From assembly GCA_039931615.1 (NCBI GenBank), contig JBDTRR010000015.1:30506-94505 (forward strand): 64,000 nucleotides of DNA, given 5' to 3'. A program made the position numbers and the translations under genes. Source of the stretch: JAHFUI01 sp039931615 (lineage in GTDB: Bacteria; Acidobacteriota; Vicinamibacteria; Vicinamibacterales; CAVVIG01). The notes under the pieces were generated by a model. It searched no databases. It was not told where the DNA came from and saw only the letters and a list, made by a program, of their open reading frames with translations. This document shows, in pieces, positions 18,017 to 25,928 of the stretch (positions are counted from its first letter, which is position 1; the number at the start of each line of letters is the position of its first letter).

Positions 18017-18173
18017 CCGCATTCAGCGGAACGACCATTGCTAGGGTCCGACCCCCAGCGCAGCCAATTCCGCGGATTGCGCCGGCAAGGTCGACGCATC
18101 GTGATGTGGTTGTCCTCGCGGCGTGTCAGGGCTGTCCTCTTACGATCGCGTTCCCTGCGGAAGGAGCTGTTGG

Positions 18174-19208
18174 ATGAGACGGAGCACTTCGGTCATTGCT
18201 GCGCTGGGCGCCGCGTCGCTGGGAGCGGCGTCTCTGGGCGGGGCAGTTGCCGCGCAGCAGACGCCGCCGTTCACCGCCGCGACGCGAACCGTCGCCGTCT
18301 ATGCCACCGTCACCAACGCGCAGGGGCGGCTGGTGCCCGACCTGGCGCGCGATGATTTCTCGATCGACGACGAGGGGAAGCGGCAGACGCTGACGGTGTT
18401 CTCCAACGACGTGCAGCCGATCACCGTCGTGATGCTGCTCGATCGGAGCGGCAGCATGAAGCCGAACTTCGATCTCGAGGAACAGGCGGCCGAAGCATTC
18501 GTCCGCGCCATGGGGCCGGACGACAAGGCGCGCATCGGCAGCTTCGCCACCCACATCCAGATCGATCCGCCCGAGTTCTCATCCGACCGGGATGCGCTGG
18601 TCAAGGTGCTTCGCTCCCAGTTGCAGACCGACGGCCCGACGCCGTTGTGGAACGCCGTCGATACGGCGATCGACAAGCTGATCCTCGAGCCGGGCCGGCG
18701 GGTCGTCCTCGTCTTTACCGACGGTGTCGACATGCCGCTGAACTTCAGCGGCCGCAACAAGTCGCTGAAGGACGTGATGAAGCGCGCCGAGGAACGCGAC
18801 GTGATGGTCTACGCGATCGGACTGGCCGGCGAGACCGGCATGCCGGATCTGCGCGGACGGACGCCGGACCGCAATGGCCGCGGCGGACCGGGTGGGTCGG
18901 GCGGCAGCGGCGGTTTCGGCGGCCGCAGCCTCGGCGGTGATCGGCCGCAGCTCGAGAAGCCCGACGAAGGACTGCCGAAGATCGCGGCGGCCACCGGCGG
19001 GGGGTACTTCGAGCTGATGTCGGCGCGCGATCTGCCGTCGACCTTTGCCCGCGTCGCCGACGAGCTGCATCATCAGTACTCGCTCGGGTTCACGCCGGAG
19101 AAGCTCGATGGCAAGATGCACGAGCTGACCGTCCGCGCGTCGCCGCCCGAACTCACGGTGCGGGCGCGGAAACGGTACCTCGCCTCGAAGCCGCTGGGCG
19201 GCGCGTGA
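18174..19208 (+). CDS. VWFA-domain secreted protein (acidobacterial VWFA-related family)
   Basis: 344 residues with a signal peptide (1-27), a short beta-domain (RTVAVYATVTNAQGRLV, DLARDDFSIDDEG), then a von Willebrand A domain. The metal-ion-dependent adhesion site is intact: Asp90-x-Ser92-x-Ser94 in LDRSGSM, with a downstream TDGVD. A Gly-Arg-rich insert (about 235-260) precedes the C-terminal strand region. Architecture and order match the VWFA-related family of Acidobacteriota (TIGR03436 type), which is exported and of unknown function, possibly in adhesion or complex assembly. The ATG at 18174 is chosen over upstream in-frame starts because AAGGAG lies 8-9 nt before it and a signal peptide begins there. 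Confidence 0.9.
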   Translation: MRRSTSVIAALGAASLGAASLGGAVAAQQTPPFTAATRTVAVYATVTNAQGRLVPDLARDDFSIDDEGKRQTLTVFSNDVQPITVVMLLDRSGSMKPNFDLEEQAAEAFVRAMGPDDKARIGSFATHIQIDPPEFSSDRDALVKVLRSQLQTDGPTPLWNAVDTAIDKLILEPGRRVVLVFTDGVDMPLNFSGRNKSLKDVMKRAEERDVMVYAIGLAGETGMPDLRGRTPDRNGRGGPGGSGGSGGFGGRSLGGDRPQLEKPDEGLPKIAAATGGGYFELMSARDLPSTFARVADELHHQYSLGFTPEKLDGKMHELTVRASPPELTVRARKRYLASKPLGGA

Positions 19209-19392
19209 GAATTAGGAATTAGGAATTAGCAATTAGGAATTCAATTGGGAATTAGGAATTAGGAATTATTAGGAATTGTGAATTCGGAATTGGGAATGGG
19301 CGCCCCGGTCCAACCCTCATTTGCGAATTCCTAATTTCGAATTCCTAATTTCAATTCCTAATTCCTAATTCCTAATTCCTAATTCCTAATTT
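19208..19392. repeat. Inverted heptad arrays (GGAATTA)n / (TAATTCC)n between convergent genes
   Basis: 19208-19290 is built from imperfect GGAATTA units on the plus strand. 19325-19392 is built from the complementary TAATTCC units. They are separated by about 27 bp of GC-rich sequence. The two arrays can pair into a very long AT-rich hairpin exactly between the VWFA stop and the PEP carboxylase stop, so the structure could end transcription from both sides. The AT content is far below the surrounding GC level. Confidence 0.85.
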
Positions 19393-19394
19393 CC

Positions 19395-22163
19395 TCATCC
19401 CGTCGCTCCCAGCCCGCTGGCAATGGCGTTGACCGTCAGCAGCAGGCCCGGGAGGAGCGCCGCCGCGCCTTCGTCGTCGCCGCGCTGCCGCCGGCCGCGC
19501 CATTCGCGCAGCAGCGCGATCTGCTGCCGGTGCAGCACCCGCAGCGGCGGCCGCCGGACCCGCAGGCTGGCCTCGATATTCGGCCGCCGGTCGGCCAGCG
19601 CGCCGCCGTAGATCCGCTCGAGCATCCGCGCCGTCCGCTCGTACTCCTCGGTAATCCGGCCGAGGCAGCGCTGCCGCAGATCGTCGTCCTCCACCAGCCT
19701 GGAGTACTCGTCCATCACCTCGGGATCGGCGGCGGCGAGGCAGGTGGCGGCGTTGCTGAGGGCGTAGTGCAGCGGCGCCCATGTGTAGAGATGGATCGAG
19801 AGCTGTGCGAACTGATCCGGATGCTCGAGCGACAGCCGCTCCAGCGCGCTGCCCACGCCGTACCAGCCGGAGACGTAGAAGCGCGCCTGGCTCCAGCTGA
19901 ACACCCAGGGGATGGCGCGCAGGTCGGCGAGCGCCGGCTGTCCGGTGCGGCGCGACGGCCGGGACCCGATCCGGCTCTCCTCGATGGCGTCGATCGGCGT
20001 CGCCTGACGGAAGAAGGTGAAGAACCCGGCGGTCTCGATCAGGCCGGCGTAGGTCTGTCGACTTTCGGCGGCCAACCAGTCCATCGCCGGTTCGAGCGGA
20101 TGTTCCGGCTCGGCGCTGTACCAGTCCAGCAGCGTGGCGCGAGTGATACCGGCGAACAGCAGCTCGATGTTATAGACGGCGGTCAGCCGGTTGGCATATT
20201 TCTGGGCGATCGTCTCGCCCTGTTCGGTCAGCCTGAGGTCGCCGCCCAGCGCCGACGGGTGGATCGCCTTGACGAACCGATGCTCCGGCCCGCCGCCGCG
20301 GCTCATCGTGCCGCCGCGGCCGTGGAGAAAGCGGATGCGGACGCCGGCGTCACGGCCGACGCGGACCAGCGACGCCTCGGCGCGGTAGAGCGACCAGAGG
20401 CTGGCGAGGATGCCGCCGTCCTTGTTGCTGTCGCTGTAGCCGATCACCACCTGCTGGACGGGGCGATCGGACCCGTGGTCGCGGCCCTGTTCGATGACGC
20501 TCCGCTTCGTCATCGGATGCGCGAGGAAGGCGCGGAGAATCTCGGGGCTGTGCGCCAGGTCGTCGATGGTTTCAAAGAGCGGGACGACCGGCAGACGACA
20601 GGCCAGACCATCGGCCGTGCCGGCGGTGAGGCCGACCTCACGAGCGAACAGGTACGGCGCGAGCAGATCGGACAGCCGCCGCGTCATGCTGACGATCAGG
20701 ACGCCGAGACCGTCGGCGCCGTAGTTCCGCAGGTGATCGGCCAGGGTCCGGTAGGTGCGCAGCAGCGCGTCGGCTTCGACCCCGGCCGGCATGTCGGCGC
20801 GCAGGAACGGCCGGGGCGAGGCCAGCTCACGATTCAGGACCTCGAGCCGGCGCTCTTCGCTCCAGTCCGGGTAACCGGCAGCGTCGTCGAAGCCGGCCGC
20901 GGTGAGCAGCTGGGCCATCGCCAGATCGTGGAACCGGCTGTTCTGGCGGACATCGAGCGACGCGAGATGAAAGCCGAACGTCTGAACGGTGCGGATGACC
21001 GGCCCGACCGCCTCGTCGGCCATCCGCCACGCACCGACCGCGATCAGCGACTCGTACAAGAGGTGAAGATCGGACAGCAGCTCGCCGGCGCGCTGATAGC
21101 GGCCCGGCTCGTTCAGCAGCCGGCCGCCTTCCGGGTAGACGCTCTCCAGCGGCAGTTGCGCCAGCATCAGGCCGACCAGCTGGCGCCAGGTCTCTTCCGG
21201 CTCGCTCTCGATCACCTGCCGTCCGCGACTGCCGAGCCCGTCGGACAGCTGGCGGACGCGATCGCGCAACGCCGGCGGCGGCTGCTGCAGCCGATCGGAG
21301 AGACTCGACTGCCGCGACAGACCGACCAATTGACGCTGCAACAGCAGCAACCCGTGGAGGCGGAGGTCCTCGAGCGTCTGATGCGTGACCTCGGCGGTGA
21401 CCAGCGGGTGTCCGTCGCAGTCGCCGCCCACCCACGTGCTCAGACTGAACTGCGGCAGGCTCTGCGGCGAGCGCAGCCCGTCGGGGGCGAGACCGAGGTA
21501 GGCCCAGGTCTGGCGCAGCCGGCGATCGAGCACCGGGAGCACGTCGGGGAACACCGAGTACAAGTAGTGCATGATGTGGCGCCGCTCGGCGGCCACATCG
21601 GGCTTCTGCAGGAAGATCTCGCCGGTCCGCCACAGCAGCGCCAGCACCGTCTTGATCTCTTCGCGGATGACGCGCTGCTCGTACGGCGTCCACATCTGGT
21701 TCTCGCGCTTGACCAGAAGGAGATAGAGACGCCGATGATGTTCGAGGACGACGGTGCGCTTGGCTTCGGTGGGGTGCGCGGTGAGCACCAGCTCGAGATG
21801 CATCCGCGGCAGCGCCGCCGCGATCTGTTCGGCGTCGACGCGCTGGTCCATCACCTGCTGGAGACACTGGCCCCAGAGTGCCTGCATCGCCGCCAGGCCA
21901 TGCTCGGCTTCGGCCAGCCGCTGCCGCTGCACCGCCGCGTTCTGCTCCACCATGCCGAGCAGATGGAAGGCGATCGCCGAGGCCTGCGACAGGCGCTCTG
22001 GCGACGGGTCGCCCGGCGCCGGCGCGGTTTCGCTCCAGGGGAGATGGGCCAGCAGCCCGAGCTCGCCGGACTCCTCGAGCACCTCGCGGAAACAGCGCAT
22101 CACGAACGCCAGGTCGCGCTCAAGCTTGGCCGGGTCGAGGGTCTGGATTGGCGACAGGATCAT
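19395..22163 (-). CDS. ppc: Phosphoenolpyruvate carboxylase
   Basis: Cytoplasmic anaplerotic enzyme: PEP + bicarbonate to oxaloacetate + phosphate. 922 residues from the ATG at 22163; an upstream TTG would add 14. Active-site blocks are intact: VLTAHPTEAKR, YSDSNKDGG and FHGRGGTMSRGGGP (with the essential glycine-rich loop Arg). The C-terminus reads NAIASGLGATG where bacterial enzymes end in QNTG or RNTG, so the conserved Asn is Ala. The helix that carries the E. coli aspartate-site Lys773 reads LHYALSNAAT, giving Asn there. Reduced aspartate inhibition is therefore inferred. Its 3' end meets the VWFA gene across the inverted heptad arrays. Confidence 0.95.
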   Translation of the reverse strand: MILSPIQTLDPAKLERDLAFVMRCFREVLEESGELGLLAHLPWSETAPAPGDPSPERLSQASAIAFHLLGMVEQNAAVQRQRLAEAEHGLAAMQALWGQCLQQVMDQRVDAEQIAAALPRMHLELVLTAHPTEAKRTVVLEHHRRLYLLLVKRENQMWTPYEQRVIREEIKTVLALLWRTGEIFLQKPDVAAERRHIMHYLYSVFPDVLPVLDRRLRQTWAYLGLAPDGLRSPQSLPQFSLSTWVGGDCDGHPLVTAEVTHQTLEDLRLHGLLLLQRQLVGLSRQSSLSDRLQQPPPALRDRVRQLSDGLGSRGRQVIESEPEETWRQLVGLMLAQLPLESVYPEGGRLLNEPGRYQRAGELLSDLHLLYESLIAVGAWRMADEAVGPVIRTVQTFGFHLASLDVRQNSRFHDLAMAQLLTAAGFDDAAGYPDWSEERRLEVLNRELASPRPFLRADMPAGVEADALLRTYRTLADHLRNYGADGLGVLIVSMTRRLSDLLAPYLFAREVGLTAGTADGLACRLPVVPLFETIDDLAHSPEILRAFLAHPMTKRSVIEQGRDHGSDRPVQQVVIGYSDSNKDGGILASLWSLYRAEASLVRVGRDAGVRIRFLHGRGGTMSRGGGPEHRFVKAIHPSALGGDLRLTEQGETIAQKYANRLTAVYNIELLFAGITRATLLDWYSAEPEHPLEPAMDWLAAESRQTYAGLIETAGFFTFFRQATPIDAIEESRIGSRPSRRTGQPALADLRAIPWVFSWSQARFYVSGWYGVGSALERLSLEHPDQFAQLSIHLYTWAPLHYALSNAATCLAAADPEVMDEYSRLVEDDDLRQRCLGRITEEYERTARMLERIYGGALADRRPNIEASLRVRRPPLRVLHRQQIALLREWRGRRQRGDDEGAAALLPGLLLTVNAIASGLGATG

Positions 22164-22533
22164 CGGAATGACGGCGCTGGAGCAATTTGGCCGCCACCCC
22201 GGCAATTCGAGAAACCGCGGTGATTTACTGGTGTTTTGCCGGGTTGGCCACCCGTCGCGCCCGCCTGGCGTGACATTCTTGTCGCCCCTCGCCGGGTTGG
22301 TTCGAAATTGTCGCCAATCCGGCCGCTCGTCTCTCCCGGCGGCGTCGAGCCGGCGTTCGGATCGACGATTCCGTCGCTTCTACAATGAAGTTCATACGAA
22401 AACGTATCGTACGTTCCGTCGCCTCCAGGCCGTTCCCCGCTGATTTCCGTGTAATTTCATGGCGCCGCGTCTCTCCGCCCGTCCATCTCAGCGGCTTGGA
22501 GTTTGCACTCGTGCTGAGCGCCGCCTCGCGACC
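22164..22533. other. 370-bp divergent intergenic region
   Basis: Lies between ppc and the amidohydrolase operon. It contains a TACAAT -10-like hexamer at 22381-22386 and just downstream a partly symmetric CATACGAAAACGTATCGTACG stretch at about 22393-22413, which could be an operator for the operon that starts at 22534. No gene is seen. Confidence 0.4.
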
Positions 22534-23214
22534 ATGACACGCCATGTCGACGCCGATCCTTATCCCTGGCCGTACAACGGCGACCTCCGTCCGGACAACA
22601 CGGTCGTCCTGATCATCGACATGCAGACCGACTTCTGCGGCAAGGGCGGCTACGTCGACGCGATGGGCTACGACCTGTCGCTCACCCGGGCCCCGATCGC
22701 GCCGATTCAACGCGTGCTGGCGGCCGCGCGCGCGCGCGGCTACCACGTCATGCACACGCGTGAAGGGCATCGCCCGGATCTCGCCGACCTGCCAGAGAAC
22801 AAGCGCTGGCGCAGCCAGCGGATCGGCGCCGGGATCGGCGATCCAGGGCCATGCGGACGGATTCTCGTCCGCGGCGAACCCGGTTGGGAGCTGATTCCGG
22901 AACTGGCGCCGCTGCCGGATGAAACGATCATCGACAAACCGGGGAAGGGCTCCTTCTACGCGACCGACCTGGATCTGCTGCTCCATCGCCGACGCATCCA
23001 GAACATCGCGCTGGCCGGCATCACCACCGACGTCTGCGTCCATACCACGATGCGTGATGCGAACGACCGGGGCTTCGAGTGCCTGCTGCTGTCGGACTGT
23101 ACCGGGGCGACCGACCAGGGGAACCATCTGGCGGCGCTCAAGATGGTCACGATGCAGGGCGGGGTGTTCGGCGCGGTCGCCGACTCGCAGGCGTTCATCA
23201 CGGCGGTGTCATGA
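22534..23214 (+). CDS. Isochorismatase-fold cysteine amidohydrolase 1 (biuret/ureidoacrylate hydrolase type)
   Basis: 226-residue cytoplasmic hydrolase with the cysteine-hydrolase triad Asp29 (IIDMQTDF), Lys135 (DKPGKGSF) and Cys168 (TTDVCVHTT), plus the cis-peptide-type TT before the Cys. The N-terminal DADPYPWPYNG and the HTREGHRPDL and GDPGPCGRILVRGEPGW motifs place it close to biuret hydrolase, N-carbamoylsarcosine amidase and RutB-type enzymes, which cleave a C-N bond in carbamoyl or ureido compounds with ammonia release. The exact substrate is open. The start has no good ribosome site; an ATG at 22459 is possible but adds sequence unlike the family. First gene of a four-gene run. Confidence 0.85.
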   Translation: MTRHVDADPYPWPYNGDLRPDNTVVLIIDMQTDFCGKGGYVDAMGYDLSLTRAPIAPIQRVLAAARARGYHVMHTREGHRPDLADLPENKRWRSQRIGAGIGDPGPCGRILVRGEPGWELIPELAPLPDETIIDKPGKGSFYATDLDLLLHRRRIQNIALAGITTDVCVHTTMRDANDRGFECLLLSDCTGATDQGNHLAALKMVTMQGGVFGAVADSQAFITAVS

Positions 23215-23254
23215 CGATCGCAGACAAGATGAGCGTAGACGGGATGAGCGAAGC

Positions 23255-23944
23255 ATGATGAGCAAAGAGAAGTCGTTGACGGTGGCGGCCGATCCCTATC
23301 CATTCGAGTTCTCGCCCGCGTCCTGCGCCCTGCTGATCATCGACATGCAGCGCGACTTCCTCGAGCCGGGCGGCTTCGGCGAAATGCTCGGCAACGACGT
23401 GTCGCAGCTGCGCCGGGTCATCGAACCGAATCGGAAGCTGCTGGCCGGCTGGCGCGCCAGCGCCCTGCCGGTGCTGCACACGCGCGAAGGCCATCGTCCC
23501 GATCTGAGCGATCTGCCGCCGGCCAAGAAGATCCGGGGCCGGAGCAAGACGTGCATTGGCGACGCCGGCCCGATGGGGCGCATTCTCGTGCGCGGCGAGC
23601 CGGGACACGACATCATTCCCGAACTGTATCCGCTGCCGTCCGAGCCGGTGATCGACAAGCCAGGCAAGGGCGCGTTCTTCGCCACCGACCTGCACGCCAT
23701 CCTGCAGAGCCGGGGTATCACGCAGCTGATCGTGACCGGCGTCACCACGGAGGTGTGCGTCAACACGACGGTCCGCGAAGCGAACGACCGCGGCTTCGAC
23801 TGTCTCGTGCCGGAGGATTGCGTCGGTTCCTATTTTCCGGAGTTCCAGGCGATGGGGTTGAAGATGATCAAGGCCCAGGGCGGGATTTTTGGCTGGGTGT
23901 CCGATTCGGCGAAGATCCTGGCCGCGCTGCCGGTCCAGGCGTGA
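23255..23944 (+). CDS. Isochorismatase-fold cysteine amidohydrolase 2
   Basis: 229 residues, paralogous to the preceding gene along its length. The triad is Asp30 (IIDMQRDF), Lys135 (DKPGKGAF) and Cys168 (TTEVCVNTT) at nearly identical positions, with shared HTREGHRPDL, GRILVRGEPG and EANDRGF motifs. The pair probably arose by tandem duplication and diverged, so different ureido substrates or successive steps are likely (inference). Two adjacent ATG codons are possible (23255, 23258). Its stop overlaps the GTG of the next gene (GTGA), a sign of coupled translation with the allophanate-hydrolase-like domain. Confidence 0.87.
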   Translation: MMSKEKSLTVAADPYPFEFSPASCALLIIDMQRDFLEPGGFGEMLGNDVSQLRRVIEPNRKLLAGWRASALPVLHTREGHRPDLSDLPPAKKIRGRSKTCIGDAGPMGRILVRGEPGHDIIPELYPLPSEPVIDKPGKGAFFATDLHAILQSRGITQLIVTGVTTEVCVNTTVREANDRGFDCLVPEDCVGSYFPEFQAMGLKMIKAQGGIFGWVSDSAKILAALPVQA

Positions 23945-24345
23945 CCGGCTCGCCCCGCGTCCTCCTGGCGGTCAACGGCTCGCTGATGCGCGGGCTGGAG
24001 TTCAATCCCACCCTGCTGAAGGCCGGGGCGGAGTTCGTCCGCGAGGCGACGACCCAGCCGACGTATCGGCTGTGGTCGATCAACGACCGCTACCCGGCGA
24101 TGGTCCGCGTGACCAGCGGCGGCGGCGCCGTCGCGGCCGAGGTCTGGTCCGTTCCCGCCGCGGGCTTCGCGTTCGTGCTGCAGGAGGAACCGGCCGGCCT
24201 TACTATTGGCAAGGTGATGCTGGACGACGGATCGGTCGTGCTGGGAGTGCTCGGAGAGCCGGCGGTCTGTGAGGGCCACAAAGAGATCACCGCCTTTGGC
24301 GGCTGGCGTTCCTACATCAACACCCTGACGGCAACACAGCCATGA
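23941..24345 (+). CDS. Free-standing allophanate hydrolase C-terminal domain protein
   Basis: 134 residues that match only the C-terminal domain of allophanate hydrolase (AtzF/DUR1,2 type, gamma-glutamylcyclotransferase-like fold): an N-terminal VLLAVNGSLMRGLEFN, then FVREATTQPTYRLWSIND, YPAMVRV, AEVWSVPAAGF, and the closing EITAFGGWRSYI. No amidase-signature domain lies beside it. In the full enzyme this domain handles the product of the amidase half (proposed decarboxylation of N-carboxycarbamate) and helps assembly. Here it is sandwiched between an amidohydrolase (4-bp overlap) and a phosphofructokinase (4-bp overlap), so a role downstream of ureide cleavage is inferred. GTG start. Confidence 0.82.
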   Translation: MTGSPRVLLAVNGSLMRGLEFNPTLLKAGAEFVREATTQPTYRLWSINDRYPAMVRVTSGGGAVAAEVWSVPAAGFAFVLQEEPAGLTIGKVMLDDGSVVLGVLGEPAVCEGHKEITAFGGWRSYINTLTATQP

Positions 24346-25742
24346 AACGGATCGGGATCCTGACGGCCGGCGGCGATACGCCGGCGCTCAACGCCGCGAT
24401 ACACGGCGCCGTGGTGCGCGCCAACCAGCTCCGGATCGAGATCTACGGTCTCATCAAGGGCTTCAACTGTCTGTTCAACCCGCGGGTGCCGCACGTCCAC
24501 CTGAATCCACTGTTCCAGGAGATCCCCGAGCTGGATCCGACCAAGGGCGGCACGCTGATCGGCTCGTCGCGGGACTACATCGATCCGGACGAGAAGGAGC
24601 AGCTCGACCTGATTACGCAGCGTCTGACGAAGCTGGGGATCGAGGGACTGATCGCGATCGGCGGCGACGGCACGCTCAACGGCCTGCAGCCGCTGGCCGA
24701 ACGCCTGCCCACCGTTCTGGCGCCGAAGACGATCGACAACGACCTTGGCTTGAACTACCCGAGCGAGCCGGACGAATGGGTCCGCGTCAAGGAACCGAAC
24801 GGCACGCCGAACTACCACTACAAGCGGACGCCGTCGAACGCCGTCTTCGATCTGAATCAGATCGTCAACTACGCTACCCCTGGCTACGCCACCGCGGTCC
24901 TGGTGACGGCGCAAGGCGTCGAGCGGATCCGGACCACCGCCGAAAGCCACCGCCGCATCGCCATCATCGAGGTGATGGGGCGGCACTCCGGCTATATCGC
25001 GCTCGGTACCGCCTACGGACAGCCGGACATCATCCTGGTCCCCGAGCACCCGGTCGACACGCAACTCCTGGTCGAGCGGGTCAAACACCTCTACGACCTC
25101 CAGAAGAACGTCGTCATCGTCTGCGGCGAGGGCATCGTCGACGAGGAGGGCGCCGAGCTGGGGGCGGAGTCGACCTCCAGCGATCCGGCGGGAAACATCG
25201 CGTTGACCGGCGCGGCCGAAGCGCTGCGCGGGAAGATTACCGAGCTGCTCGGCGACCGCTACTTTCAACGGTATCGCCGCGGCCGATCAGCCGCGGAAGC
25301 GATTTTCACCAGGAAGGTCGGTCACACCCAGCGCGGCGGGCGGCCGATCCTGTTCGATCGGTTCTACGCGGCGCTGCTCGGCGCCAAGGCGGTCGATCTT
25401 CTGGTGGAAGGACGGAACAATGCCGTGTCCGTGCTGCAATACAACGCGCACAAGGGTTTCCACGTCGAGGGCTACGACGCCAACCGGTTCCGCGACCGCT
25501 GGGGGCTGATCCACGCGCGGCAAATGCACCGGTCGCTGTACGATCCGCTCCTGATGAAGCCGTCCAAGGTGGGCATCGACTACCTGATGCCGATCTTCAC
25601 CGATGCCATCGGCAACGACGACGCCGAGCACATGCGCCAGACGCTGTTCGACCCGGGCAACCTGGCGCAGCCGTATCATTCGATCAACACCGACGTGCAC
25701 AAGCGCATCCGGTATCTCGCGCTCGATCCAAACGGAGACTAG
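24342..25742 (+). CDS. 6-phosphofructokinase family protein (ATP/PPi type, with insertion)
   Basis: 466-residue cytoplasmic kinase of the PfkA family, phosphorylating fructose 6-phosphate or a similar sugar phosphate. GILTAGGDTPALNA starts the phosphoryl-donor site. GGDGTLNG has Gly where PPi enzymes have Asp, which favours ATP. APKTIDND has Lys where E. coli PfkA has Gly, as in the long ATP-dependent enzymes of trypanosomes and in PPi enzymes. VMGRHSGYIAL and the GHTQRGG substrate loop are present. About 30 extra residues follow TIDND (WVRVKEPNGTPNYHYKRTPS region) before GYATAV, where most enzymes continue directly. It overlaps the preceding gene by ATGA. Confidence 0.9.
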   Translation: MKRIGILTAGGDTPALNAAIHGAVVRANQLRIEIYGLIKGFNCLFNPRVPHVHLNPLFQEIPELDPTKGGTLIGSSRDYIDPDEKEQLDLITQRLTKLGIEGLIAIGGDGTLNGLQPLAERLPTVLAPKTIDNDLGLNYPSEPDEWVRVKEPNGTPNYHYKRTPSNAVFDLNQIVNYATPGYATAVLVTAQGVERIRTTAESHRRIAIIEVMGRHSGYIALGTAYGQPDIILVPEHPVDTQLLVERVKHLYDLQKNVVIVCGEGIVDEEGAELGAESTSSDPAGNIALTGAAEALRGKITELLGDRYFQRYRRGRSAAEAIFTRKVGHTQRGGRPILFDRFYAALLGAKAVDLLVEGRNNAVSVLQYNAHKGFHVEGYDANRFRDRWGLIHARQMHRSLYDPLLMKPSKVGIDYLMPIFTDAIGNDDAEHMRQTLFDPGNLAQPYHSINTDVHKRIRYLALDPNGD

Positions 25743-25928
25743 TCCGCGCCACGGTCGGCCGACCGGCCTCCGCCAAGCCCAGGGCGGGAGCCGGACCCAT
25801 CGACAATGTAAAGAGAACAAAGACTGCCGAATTTCGGCACCGCCGGAGCCCGAATCGCCCGAAAAAGGCTCTTGACCCCCTTTGTCGATGGTCTAAGTGT
25901 TGCAGTCGAGTTCCGGCCAGGAGGCACC

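Larger units (their letters stand above)
17691..18173. other. 483-bp divergent intergenic region
   Basis: Lies between the divergent ankyrin and VWFA genes. It holds a perfect 21-bp tandem duplication (17705-17746), six heptad repeats (17975-18016) and the VWFA gene's ribosome site. I see no gene in it and no clear -35/-10 pair for either flank. Confidence 0.7.

Noticed and set aside
19530..22223. 897-codon plus-strand ORF antisense to ppc
   Set aside because: The minus strand encodes an intact PEP carboxylase with all active-site motifs; the antisense product is rich in Arg, Gln and Asp with no domain.
25872..25899. Promoter TTGACC-16-TAAGTG for the zinc peptidase gene
   Set aside because: The -35 is good but the -10 hexamer matches poorly, so it is not listed as a feature.
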